Assembly (NCBI GenBank): GCA_022822745.1
Contig: JAJEAO010000075.1
Coordinates: 1-41,647 of the forward strand
Reading direction: 5' to 3'
Source: Acidobacteriota bacterium
GTDB lineage: Bacteria > Acidobacteriota > Vicinamibacteria > Marinacidobacterales > Marinacidobacteraceae
DNA: 41,647 bases
Made by a program: the position numbers and the translations under genes. How positions within the stretch are numbered: the stretch's first letter is position 1; each line of letters opens with the position of its first letter. Of this stretch, positions 34,497 through 41,647 are shown one piece after another. Under the pieces are notes generated by a model, which was not told the DNA's origin, made no database searches, and worked only from the letters and a program-made list of their open reading frames with translations.

Positions 34497-35981
34497 TCAG
34501 GGGCTGGCGCCGGCCCCTGACCGACGTTCTTCGGGGCGCATCGGGGCTTCGTCGAGGAACTGCCGGAGCAGGGTCAGGAACTCGTCCACATGGCGGAGGT
34601 GGGTGCGGAAGATGCCGAGCGACGGGCGCATCCAGAATCGGCCGTCGAGGATCGTGGCGGTGAAGAAGATGCGCCCGTCGGCGTGGAACCGCTCGAGCAG
34701 CATTCGATTCGCCTCGTCCGCTTGCTCGGGAGACATCCCCCGCGGCCCCCAGCGGAAGCACATCGTGGAGAGCTCGGGCGGCGGCCCGACCTCGATCTCC
34801 GGCCACGACTCCAGCTCCTCCTGGAGGACGCGGGCCAGCACCCACTTCTCCTCCAGCGCCGCCGCGAACGCGGCCCGGCCGTGCAGCGCGAGCGGCAGGA
34901 ACATCCGCATCGCGCGGAAGTGCCGAGTGAGTTCGACCGAGCGTTCGGACGGGGACGGCGCCGGCTGGGATCCGTCCACCAGGTAGGCGGCGTCGAAACG
35001 GAAGGTCTCGAGGTGCGCCGCGTCGCGGACGACGACGGCGCCGAGTCCATACGGGATGAACAGGCTCTTGTGCGGGTCCAGCACGATCGAATCCGCCCGT
35101 TCGATCCCCTCGAACAGCGCCCGCCGGGCCGGAACGAGCAGATAGAAGCCACCGTAGGCCGCGTCCACGTGGTGCCAGAGGTTCTCGGCCTCGGCGATGT
35201 CGCAGACCGCGGCGAGCGGATCCACCGCGCCCGTGTTCGTGGTCCCCGCCGACGTGACCACGAGCCACGGGATCAGCCCCTCGTCCCGATCTGCCGCGAC
35301 CTGGCGCCGCAGCGCCTCCGGCGCGAATCGGTAGCTCCGGTCCACCGGCAGGGTGCGGATCTGCGCCTCGCGGAGTCCGGCGAGATGGACCGCCTTCCGG
35401 ACCGAGTAGTGCTCCTGGCTCGAGACGTACACGACGGCGCGGGGGAAGTCCCGGGCGCGGAGCCCTCTCGCGTCGCGGGCCGCGATCACCGCGGTCAGGG
35501 CGGCGACGCTGCCTCCCGAAGTCAGCGTGCCGCCGGCGTCGCCGGAGTAGCCGACGAGTTCCGCGATCCACTCCACCATGCGGTTTTCGAGCAGCGTCGC
35601 CCCCGGAGAGGCCGGGTAGTAGCCGGCGAACTCGTTTCCGACGGCCGCGAGGTAGTCCCCGAGCGCGGCCGCGTGAACGCCGCCCCCGGGAACCCAGCCG
35701 AAGTCGCGGGGAGAGGCCGGGTTCAGCCCCTGCTCCTCCACCTCGCGCCGGACGAGGTCGAGCAGCTCGCCGATCGGACGTCCGTCTCCGGCCAGATCGA
35801 GCCCGGTGATTCCAGGTGATCCGGTGGGCGGGTAGTACGACGGTCCCTCGCGAAGCGCCTCGAGGAACCGGTCGCCGTGGGCCATGACGGCGTCGGTCAC
35901 GGCGCGCCGGGTCTCGCGGTCGGGCTCGAGCGCCGCGGACTGGCGGCGGAGCAATTCGGCGCGGTCGCGGAGCCGGCTCAT
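34497..35981 (-). CDS. PLP-dependent (group II) amino acid decarboxylase
   Basis: A 494-residue decarboxylase of the aromatic-L-amino-acid/glutamate/histidine family. The Schiff-base lysine is K305 in LDPHKSLFIPYG. Other family features are the TSGGSVAALTAVIAARDAR cofactor loop, HHVDAAYGGFYLL with the PLP-contacting Asp and Ala, and SSQEHYSVRKAV with the ring-stacking His. The substrate cannot be read from the sequence; aromatic amino acids are most likely given overall resemblance. ATG 35981 overlaps by four bases the stop of the symporter gene upstream, so the two are translated together. This suggests uptake of a substrate followed by decarboxylation, or export of the amine. Confidence 0.9.
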   Translation of the reverse strand: MSRLRDRAELLRRQSAALEPDRETRRAVTDAVMAHGDRFLEALREGPSYYPPTGSPGITGLDLAGDGRPIGELLDLVRREVEEQGLNPASPRDFGWVPGGGVHAAALGDYLAAVGNEFAGYYPASPGATLLENRMVEWIAELVGYSGDAGGTLTSGGSVAALTAVIAARDARGLRARDFPRAVVYVSSQEHYSVRKAVHLAGLREAQIRTLPVDRSYRFAPEALRRQVAADRDEGLIPWLVVTSAGTTNTGAVDPLAAVCDIAEAENLWHHVDAAYGGFYLLVPARRALFEGIERADSIVLDPHKSLFIPYGLGAVVVRDAAHLETFRFDAAYLVDGSQPAPSPSERSVELTRHFRAMRMFLPLALHGRAAFAAALEEKWVLARVLQEELESWPEIEVGPPPELSTMCFRWGPRGMSPEQADEANRMLLERFHADGRIFFTATILDGRFWMRPSLGIFRTHLRHVDEFLTLLRQFLDEAPMRPEERRSGAGASP

Positions 35982-37393
35982 CCGACGGGCTCCAGGGTCC
36001 GGTCGAACCGGGCGCCCACGAGGTAGCCGAGCCCGCTCAGGAGCGTGAGCCCGATCGCCGGAGGGATCCGAAGGCCGAGGGGCGCCAGGAACCACTCCCA
36101 TCCCAGGCCTGCGTGAACCGCCCACGGCAGCACGCCCGCCGCCATGGCCGCCAGCGCGGCGCGCGGGCCGCCCCGGCGGGTGAAGAGTCCGGCGGTCAAC
36201 GGAACGAAGAGTCCCACCAGGGTCAGCTCGTAGGCGGTTTCGAGCAGCGCATAGGCGCTCAGCCCCTGGAACGCGTAGAACAGACTGGCGACGCCAACGA
36301 TCACGACCGACACGCGGCTGAGCCGCAACATCTCCGCGCGGGAGAACCGGTGGCGCAACAGGTTCTGCGCCAGAACGGACGCCGCCGATACTAGCGCGCT
36401 GTCCACCGTCGAGAGCACGGCGGAAACGACGATCAGGACCAGGCCGACCGCGGCGAGCGGGCTGAACAGCGCGGTGGTGAGCGCCGGGAGCAGGTCGGAG
36501 GTCGGATCCCGAAGCAGGAGCGGCGCGGCCAGCCCCAGTCCGATCGGGATCAGGCCGAGGACGAGATAGAGCCCGCCCGCCAGCAGGCAGGCCCGCTTCG
36601 CCACTCGCTCCGTCCGGGCTGCGAAGACGCGCTGCATGACGTCCTGGCCGGGAACGTTGCCCAGCGCCCCCGCGAGGAGCAGTCCGCACCATGCGAGCAG
36701 CTCGCCGGTTTCGGCGGGCGCGAGCGCGAGCCGCTCCGCGCGCGTCTCGGCGCCGATCCGGAGCAGGCCGCCGACGAAGGACCCCTCGCCGAGGGCTGCC
36801 ACCGCCGAGAGTCCGAGGGCGAGCAGGCCCACCGCGACCACCGGCATCTGGATCGCGTCGGTGAGGACGACCGACCACATGCCTCCCACGAGCGTGTAGC
36901 CGATGGAGACGGTGCCGACGAGCAGGAGACCGGTCGGGATCGGAATGCCGAAGACATGGTGGAGCAGCGCCGCCAGGACCGCGAACTGGGCTGCGATCCA
37001 GCCGAAGAAGCTGGGCGCCATCACGATGGCCGACGCCACTTCCGCCCGTCTTCCGAACCGCCGCGCGAAGAAGTCCCCGAGCGTCAGGAGCCGCAGCCGC
37101 CGCAGGGGGGCGGCATAGAAGAGGCCGACGAGGATCAGGCAGAGGCCCGGCCCGATCGGCTCGAGGGCGGCGGCGCTCAGGCCGGTGTCGCGCACCTCCT
37201 CGGCGGAGGCGAGCAGGGTTCCGGCGCCGAACCAGGTGGCGAGCAGGCTCGCCGCGGCCAGTCGGGTCGAAAGGCGGCGCCCCGCGACCAGGTAGTCCTC
37301 CGGAGTCCGGATCCGCCGCCGGGCGACGGCGGCGACGCCGAAGAGGAGAGCTGCGTAGGCGATGAGGGCCGGGGCGGCCAGGACGGCGACCAT
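35978..37393 (-). CDS. Sodium:solute symporter (SSS family), second copy
   Basis: A 471-residue inner-membrane transporter with about 13 helices. Family signs: the N-terminal EDYLVAGRRLSTRLAAASLL, AGTLLASAEEVRDTGL, GGMWSVVLTDAIQMP (the conserved GG...DxxQ helix) and AVLSTVDSALVSAASVLAQN (Na+ site region with Ser/Thr). The substrate is not predictable; related SSS carriers take up amino acids, proline, pantothenate or organic acids with sodium. It lies 47 bases downstream of a second SSS gene and overlaps the decarboxylase gene by four bases. The two carriers share the fold but differ widely in sequence, so this is an old duplication or separate recruitment. Confidence 0.9.
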   Translation of the reverse strand: MVAVLAAPALIAYAALLFGVAAVARRRIRTPEDYLVAGRRLSTRLAAASLLATWFGAGTLLASAEEVRDTGLSAAALEPIGPGLCLILVGLFYAAPLRRLRLLTLGDFFARRFGRRAEVASAIVMAPSFFGWIAAQFAVLAALLHHVFGIPIPTGLLLVGTVSIGYTLVGGMWSVVLTDAIQMPVVAVGLLALGLSAVAALGEGSFVGGLLRIGAETRAERLALAPAETGELLAWCGLLLAGALGNVPGQDVMQRVFAARTERVAKRACLLAGGLYLVLGLIPIGLGLAAPLLLRDPTSDLLPALTTALFSPLAAVGLVLIVVSAVLSTVDSALVSAASVLAQNLLRHRFSRAEMLRLSRVSVVIVGVASLFYAFQGLSAYALLETAYELTLVGLFVPLTAGLFTRRGGPRAALAAMAAGVLPWAVHAGLGWEWFLAPLGLRIPPAIGLTLLSGLGYLVGARFDRTLEPVG

Positions 37394-37440
37394 GGGACGG
37401 TGGCCGCGCGATCAGTCTGCCGGCGGGGATCGGCCCGGCG

Positions 37441-38868
37441 TCAGTCGCGGTGGAGGCGGGCGACCGCCTCCTCGACTTCCGGCCCGTCGGGACGGCCCCG
37501 GAGTCCGCACCACACCATCGCCGCGAGACTCAGCGGCAGCGCGGCCACGATGGGTTCCACCGGGAACGGGAGGGCGCCGCCGAACACGAGAAGGCCCACA
37601 TAGGCGCCGGAACCGACCACCAGGGCCCAGACGCCGCCGGCCCGGTTCGCCCGGCGCCACCACAGGCCGAGCACCACCGGCACGAACAGCCCGGCAGAGA
37701 GCAGGCCGACCCCCGCGGTGTAGAAGCGGGTCAGAAGCTCGGGGGGCGACCATGCCCACACCAGCGCGGCCGCGCCCACGATCCAGGTCGTGACGAGGCG
37801 CACGATCGCCTGCGTCCGGGGGCTGCGCCGCCCGAGGACGCCGCCGAGCAGGTCGTGGGTCACCGCCGAGCTCACCGCGAGCAGGAACGCGTCGGTCGTG
37901 GACATGACCGCGGCGAGGACCGCCGCCACCGCGAGCCCGCGGAGCAGGGGAGGGAAGTGCTCCCCCACGACCCGGAGGAAGACCTCGTCGGGATCCGCGA
38001 GGCCGGGGAACTCGAGAACGCCCACCGGCGCGATGATCAGGATCGCCGCGAGGATCATGACGCCGTAACCGGCGGTCGCCAGGTTCAGCGACAGCCGCGC
38101 GCTCGCCGCATCCTTCGCCGTCGCGACCCGCATCACGATGTGCGGGATCACCGGGATCGCCGTGGCCCAGATCAGGAAGTAGCCGAGGTACGCCGAACTG
38201 CCGGCGGGGAGCTGTCCGAAGGCGGGCGTCGCGGCGGTCGCCTCCCCGAGCGCCGCGAACGGGGATCCGGCCGTCACCGCCAGGACCACCGCGGTGGCGC
38301 CCATGAGCAGGAACAGCAGCGCCCCCTGCAGCACGTCGGTGACCGTGACCGCCACCATGCCGCCGAACGAGACGTAGAGCACGAAGACCACCGTCGCCCA
38401 GGTGATGGCGGTGCGGTAATCCATCCCGAGCAGCGCTTCGGCGGTGATGCCGGCGGCCTTCATCTGGGACACCATGTACACCGTCAGCGAGACGACGATC
38501 AGGCTCGGGACCAGCCCGCGCACGACGGGATGCGGGTACCGGAACACCAGGAAGTCGGTGATCGTGAACCGGCCCAGTCGCCGGAGCGGGGCGGCGACCA
38601 GGATCGTCGCGAGCGGAAAGCCGAGAACCGCGCCCGCGAACAGCGCCAGGGTCGCCGGGATGCCGTCGCGGTAGGCGAGGCCCACCACGCCGACCAGCGA
38701 GCCGCCGCTGGCGAGGGCGGCGAGGATGGCGAGCGCGTTGACCCAGGCGCCCACTCGGCGGCCCGCGACCCAGTACTCGTCGGCGGAGCCGAGCACGCGG
38801 CGCGACGCCAGGATTCCCACGATGACGCACACCGCGAGGTAGGCGACGACGAGCCAGCGCTCGATCAT
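37441..38868 (-). CDS. Sodium:solute symporter (SSS family), first copy
   Basis: A 475-residue transporter. The N-terminus MIERWLVVAYLAVCVIVGIL begins the first helix, followed by ADEYWVAGRRVGAWVNALA, SGGSLVGVVGLAYRDGI, FGGMVAVTVTDVLQG (conserved helix) and MSTTDAFLLAVSSAVTHDLL (Na+ site). The ATG at 38868 overlaps by four bases the stop of the small DUF3311-like gene; longer upstream frames are overhang. Typical of SSS carriers that pair with DUF3311 proteins. The substrate is probably an amino or carboxylic acid, judged only from the decarboxylase in the same operon. Confidence 0.9.
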   Translation of the reverse strand: MIERWLVVAYLAVCVIVGILASRRVLGSADEYWVAGRRVGAWVNALAILAALASGGSLVGVVGLAYRDGIPATLALFAGAVLGFPLATILVAAPLRRLGRFTITDFLVFRYPHPVVRGLVPSLIVVSLTVYMVSQMKAAGITAEALLGMDYRTAITWATVVFVLYVSFGGMVAVTVTDVLQGALLFLLMGATAVVLAVTAGSPFAALGEATAATPAFGQLPAGSSAYLGYFLIWATAIPVIPHIVMRVATAKDAASARLSLNLATAGYGVMILAAILIIAPVGVLEFPGLADPDEVFLRVVGEHFPPLLRGLAVAAVLAAVMSTTDAFLLAVSSAVTHDLLGGVLGRRSPRTQAIVRLVTTWIVGAAALVWAWSPPELLTRFYTAGVGLLSAGLFVPVVLGLWWRRANRAGGVWALVVGSGAYVGLLVFGGALPFPVEPIVAALPLSLAAMVWCGLRGRPDGPEVEEAVARLHRD

Positions 38869-39104
38869 CGCGATCCTCGCCGTTTCGCCATCCGTTCGGC
38901 CCGAAGCAGCGCGAGGAGGACCAGCGGGGAGCCCACCAGCAGGGCCGCCATGAACCACCCGAACACGGCGACCCCGCCCAGTTCGATGCGGCCGAAGACG
39001 GGCAGGAAGGCTGCGGTGGAGAACAGGACGAGCCCGACGAGCGCCCGCCGCTCGCGCGGCGGCATCGGCAGGAACCCGGTCCCGCGCCCCTTGAAGCCGT
39101 TCAT
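38865..39104 (-). CDS. DUF3311-like small membrane protein, symporter partner
   Basis: A 79-residue protein with two hydrophobic helices, about residues 20-35 (ALVGLVLFSTAAFLPVF) and 43-67 (VAVFGWFMAALLVGSPLVLL), and a basic C-terminus. Size, two-helix layout, the LPVFGRIE junction between helices and position directly before an SSS gene with a four-base overlap match DUF3311 partner proteins, thought to be accessory subunits of symporters. ATG 39104 is used; an internal Met (39065) is possible. TACACT (39125-39120) ends 15 bases upstream, marking the probable operon promoter in the 146-base gap shared with exonuclease III. Confidence 0.75.
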   Translation of the reverse strand: MNGFKGRGTGFLPMPPRERRALVGLVLFSTAAFLPVFGRIELGGVAVFGWFMAALLVGSPLVLLALLRAERMAKRRGSR

Positions 39105-39119
39105 GTTCTCGCGGCGACG

Positions 39120-39125
39120 AAGTGT
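39120..39125 (-). promoter_or_regulatory. TACACT -10-like element of the symporter-decarboxylase operon
   Basis: Minus-strand TACACT ends 15 bases before the ATG at 39104. It is the only -10-like hexamer close to the first gene of the operon. Confidence 0.35.
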
Positions 39126-39232
39126 AGGAGAGTCGCGGAACCCGGCCTTCGTTCTTCGCTGACGCGCCCCCGCCCCCGGGGCTCGCGGCGCCGGCGGGAG
39201 CCCGTGTCGTTCGATCGGGAGCCCGAGGCCTG

Positions 39233-39238
39233 TACGCT
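39233..39238 (+). promoter_or_regulatory. TACGCT -10-like element before xthA
   Basis: TACGCT ends 12 bases before the ATG at 39251, with no Shine-Dalgarno sequence between. Near-leaderless transcription is suggested. Confidence 0.35.
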
Positions 39239-39250
39239 CCCCGTCGGCCG

Positions 39251-40051
39251 ATGCGGATCATCACCTGGAACCTGAACTCGATCCGGACGCGCCGGGCCCG
39301 GCTGCTGAAGCTGCTCGCGCGCCACGAACCCGACATCCTGTGCCTGCAGGAGCTGCGCGCCGAGGCGGAGGTCTTTCCCCGGCTCGACGTGGCGGCCGCG
39401 GGATACCACGCCGAGATCCACGCCCAGGCCGCCCGGAACGGGGTCGCGATCCTCTCGAAGCAGCGGGCCCGGGTGCGGCGGCGGGGACTCCCGCCGTGCG
39501 AAGGGCGCGGCGAGGCCCGCTTCCTCGATGTGGAAGCGGCCGGACTGCGTGTCCTGACCGCGTACGTCCCCAACGGGAAGTCGCCGCGTCATCCCGATTG
39601 GGGCTACAAGCTGGAGTGGCTCGAGGCGCTCGCCGCCTACCTCGCGGACGAGTGCGATCCGGAGCAGCCCCTGGTCCTCGGCGGCGACTTCAACGTGGCG
39701 CCCGCCGACTGCGACGCCGCGACCGCGAACCCCGACGGCGTCCTCTGCCACCCCTCCGCCCGCGCCGCTCTCGCCGGAGTGGTCCGCTGGGGGCTGGACG
39801 ACGCCTTCCGGCTCGAGTTCGCCGAGGGGGAGGAGTCGGACCGGAACCTCTACACCTGGTGGGACTACACCCGGCTCTCGTTTGCGCGCAACGCCGGGGC
39901 CCGGATAGACCACCTCTACGTGACCGCGCCGCTCCGCTCCCGGGTGCGGAAGGTCATGGTGGACCGGGACGAGCGGCGGCAGAAGAAGGGGCAGGACATC
40001 CCCTCCGATCATGCGCCGCTGGTCCTGGATCTCGATGTTTCTCGCGGTTGA
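39251..40051 (+). CDS. xthA: Exodeoxyribonuclease III
   Basis: A 266-residue Mg2+-dependent AP endonuclease and 3'-5' exonuclease of base excision repair, full length. The active site is complete: N7 in ITWNLNSIR, E34 in LCLQELR, D146 and N148 in LGGDFNVAP, and D253-H254 in IPSDHAPLVLDL. The substrate-contacting Tyr region NGKSPRHPDWGYKLEWLEAL is present. ATG 39251 starts exactly at the conserved MRIITWN. It diverges from the symporter operon and is followed, 106 bases on, by the DUF1587 gene on the same strand. Confidence 0.95.
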   Translation: MRIITWNLNSIRTRRARLLKLLARHEPDILCLQELRAEAEVFPRLDVAAAGYHAEIHAQAARNGVAILSKQRARVRRRGLPPCEGRGEARFLDVEAAGLRVLTAYVPNGKSPRHPDWGYKLEWLEALAAYLADECDPEQPLVLGGDFNVAPADCDAATANPDGVLCHPSARAALAGVVRWGLDDAFRLEFAEGEESDRNLYTWWDYTRLSFARNAGARIDHLYVTAPLRSRVRKVMVDRDERRQKKGQDIPSDHAPLVLDLDVSRG

Positions 40052-40157
40052 ATCGGCCCTCCGGTTCCGGTAGGATCGGAGATCGCCGGCGGGGAGTGGA
40101 AGCGGGGTGCGAGGGGTCCCCGAGCCCCCGATCCGAGCCGCCCGCCGGCGTTTCGCG

Positions 40158-41647
40158 ATGCGACGCGCCTTGATGTTCTCCTCCACCCGGAACCTGATCG
40201 TCGGGTTCATCTGCGCGGTCGCGACGGCGGCGGTCGCGGGGGCCCGGGACGAGGCGCCAACTGCCAGGGCCTGGGACGAGGCGCCAACTGGCGGGAGCCC
40301 GACGCTCGCGGCCGTCCGGGCGTGGGAACCCGGCGCGGCGGCTTCGACGGGCGCCTCCACGGAGCACAACGCGGCGCTCCGCACCTATTGCATGGTCTGC
40401 CACAACGACCGCATGAAGACGGGGAACATGTCCCTCGACGGGTTCGACGCAGCGGATCCGTCGGCCAGCCCGGACCTCGCGGAGAAGGTGATCTCGAAGC
40501 TGCAGCTCGGGATGATGCCGCCCCCGGGCGCCCGTCGCCCGTCCGAGGAGACGCTGGTCGAGATCGCGGTCTCGCTCGAGGAGCAGCTCGACCGGGTGGC
40601 GGCGGCGAATCCGAACCCGGGTCGGCGCTCGTTCCAGCGGCTGAACCGCGCCGAGTACACCGCGGCCATCCAGGATCTGCTCTCCCTGCCGGTGGACGCC
40701 GCCGAGTACCTCCCGCAGGACACGATCAGCGCCAACTTCGACAACATCGCCGATGTCCAGTTGCTCTCGGCCACGCTGATGGACTCCTACCTGCGGGCGG
40801 CGAGCGAGATCAGCCGCCTCGCGGTCGGGGATCCGCATGCGGCGCCCGCCGAGCACGGCTACCACGTGAGCCGGTGGGCGACCCAGCTCGATCAGGTCGA
40901 AGGCGCTCCCTACGGCACCCGCGGCGGGCTGGTCGTGGACCATGTATTCCCGGCGGACGGGGAGTACCGCTTCCGCGTCGCGTTCCACCACGAGACCACC
41001 GGCGCCATCGTCGGCTCGGGATCGAGTTCCCTCCACACATTCGACGCGCCCGAGCAGGTCGAGATCTCGATCGACGGGAAGCGGGTCGCGCTCCTCGACG
41101 TGGGTCGGTGGATGCACGTCTCGGATCCCGACGGCGTGAACCTCCGGACCGAGCCGATCTTCGTGAAATCGGGCCCGCGCAAGGTGGCGGCGGTCTTCCC
41201 GAAGCACTTCGAGGGGCCGGTCCTGGACCTGATCTCGCCGCACGACTGGTCGCTCGCGAGCACCGCGACGTCGCGCACCTACGGCATCCACAACATGCCC
41301 CACCTGCGCGACCTGTTCATCACCGGTCCCTTCGAGGCGCGAGGGGTCTCGGAGACGCCGAGCCGGGCTCGGATCTTCACCTGTCGCCCGCTGTCGCCGG
41401 AGGAGGCGCGGCCGTGCGCGGAGGAGATCCTGGGGCGGCTGGGACGGCTGGCCTACCGGGGGAGCCTGAGCGAGGAGAACCTGGACTCGCTGCTGGCGCT
41501 GTATGACGCAGGCGCGGAGGCCGACGGCTTCGAGGAAGGGATCCGGATGGGGGTCGAGGGGATGCTCGCGAGCCCGAACTTCGTGTTCCGGATCGAGGAG
41601 CCGGTGGATCCGCGGGAGGCGGAGTATGGGTACCGGCTGGGGGGGAT
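40158..41647 (+). CDS. Secreted Planctomycete-type cytochrome/DUF1587-DUF1592 protein, 3'-truncated by window end
   Basis: An open frame of 496 codons that runs off the right edge. ATG 40158 (or ATG 40173) opens a signal-like helix (LIVGFICAVATAAVAGA). The single heme-type motif is C78-M-V-C81-H82 in YCMVCHNDRMKTGNMS, a Planctomycete cytochrome C domain. DUF1587 starts at about residue 156 (SFQRLNRAEYTAAIQDLLSL, DNIADVQLLSATLMDSYLRA). A beta-rich region at about 230-385 (VDHVFPADGEYRFRVAF) follows, then DUF1595 from about 405 (CRPLSPEEARPCAEEIL) and the start of DUF1592 (GMLASPNFVFRIEEP). In complete homologues DUF1588 and DUF1585 follow. Role unknown; often next to a DUF1552 gene, which would be off the window. 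A 27-base duplication lies at 40246-40290. Confidence 0.9.
   Translation, partial: MRRALMFSSTRNLIVGFICAVATAAVAGARDEAPTARAWDEAPTGGSPTLAAVRAWEPGAAASTGASTEHNAALRTYCMVCHNDRMKTGNMSLDGFDAADPSASPDLAEKVISKLQLGMMPPPGARRPSEETLVEIAVSLEEQLDRVAAANPNPGRRSFQRLNRAEYTAAIQDLLSLPVDAAEYLPQDTISANFDNIADVQLLSATLMDSYLRAASEISRLAVGDPHAAPAEHGYHVSRWATQLDQVEGAPYGTRGGLVVDHVFPADGEYRFRVAFHHETTGAIVGSGSSSLHTFDAPEQVEISIDGKRVALLDVGRWMHVSDPDGVNLRTEPIFVKSGPRKVAAVFPKHFEGPVLDLISPHDWSLASTATSRTYGIHNMPHLRDLFITGPFEARGVSETPSRARIFTCRPLSPEEARPCAEEILGRLGRLAYRGSLSEENLDSLLALYDAGAEADGFEEGIRMGVEGMLASPNFVFRIEEPVDPREAEYGYRLGG

Overview
The window is a GC-rich bacterial chromosome segment (roughly 70% G+C by eye, not counted). Reading frames are tightly packed on both strands, and long spurious antisense frames are common. 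Exported WD40/BNR 'VPS10-like' proteins, DUF885, S9 prolyl-peptidase and amidohydrolase enzymes with signal peptides, Planctomycete-type cytochrome/DUF1587 proteins, a TIGR03960-type radical SAM protein and many lipoproteins together suggest Gemmatimonadota, or less likely Acidobacteriota. This is inference from gene content; there is no rRNA in the window. No tRNA, rRNA, CRISPR array, insertion sequence or prophage was seen.

Layout. 1-136: the tail of a gene resembling an AAA-type ATPase. 137-700: gene-free, filled with hairpin repeats. 701-4009: a large exported BNR-repeat protein. 4070-6266 (minus strand): four tandem paralogues of a small transmembrane plus coiled-coil protein, one frameshifted, which is the most unusual locus here. 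6460-8723: a DUF885 hydrolase and a small unknown protein. 8770-13688: a divergent pair, a radical SAM/DUF2344 fusion (minus) and transketolase (plus). 13940-14679 (minus): a vapBC toxin-antitoxin pair. 14963-18372: an ankyrin lipoprotein, a small lipoprotein, an NHL-repeat lipoprotein and a HypE/AIR-synthase-like protein. 18558-25084: a compact trkA-trkH-acs-pepA gene run. 25045-25677 (minus): a small exported zinc protease-like protein. 25871-27082: L-2-hydroxyglutarate oxidase. 27177-28385 (minus): a DUF3810 membrane protein.

28509-29767 (minus) is a YwgA/SocA-like gene followed by a DUF2335 membrane protein. 29841-32048 (minus) is a DPP-IV-type peptidase, divergent from an amidohydrolase at 32160-33455. 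33565-34411 (minus) is a Panacea (DUF4065) gene overlapping a small two-helix membrane protein. 34497-39104 (minus) reads as one operon: a DUF3311-like small membrane protein, two sodium:solute symporters and a PLP-dependent amino acid decarboxylase, with 4-base overlaps at two junctions. 39251-40051 is exonuclease III. 40158 to the right edge is a secreted DUF1587/DUF1592 cytochrome-type protein, cut by the window end.

Functionally, most of the window is peptide and amino acid scavenging (DUF885, S9, M17, amidohydrolase, symporters, decarboxylase), central carbon metabolism (transketolase, acetyl-CoA synthetase, 2-hydroxyglutarate oxidase) and K+ uptake. Three toxin-antitoxin or toxin-antitoxin-like pairs are interspersed. 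Many genes lack a Shine-Dalgarno sequence but have a TAnnnT hexamer 6-16 bases before the start codon, which suggests frequent leaderless or near-leaderless transcription.
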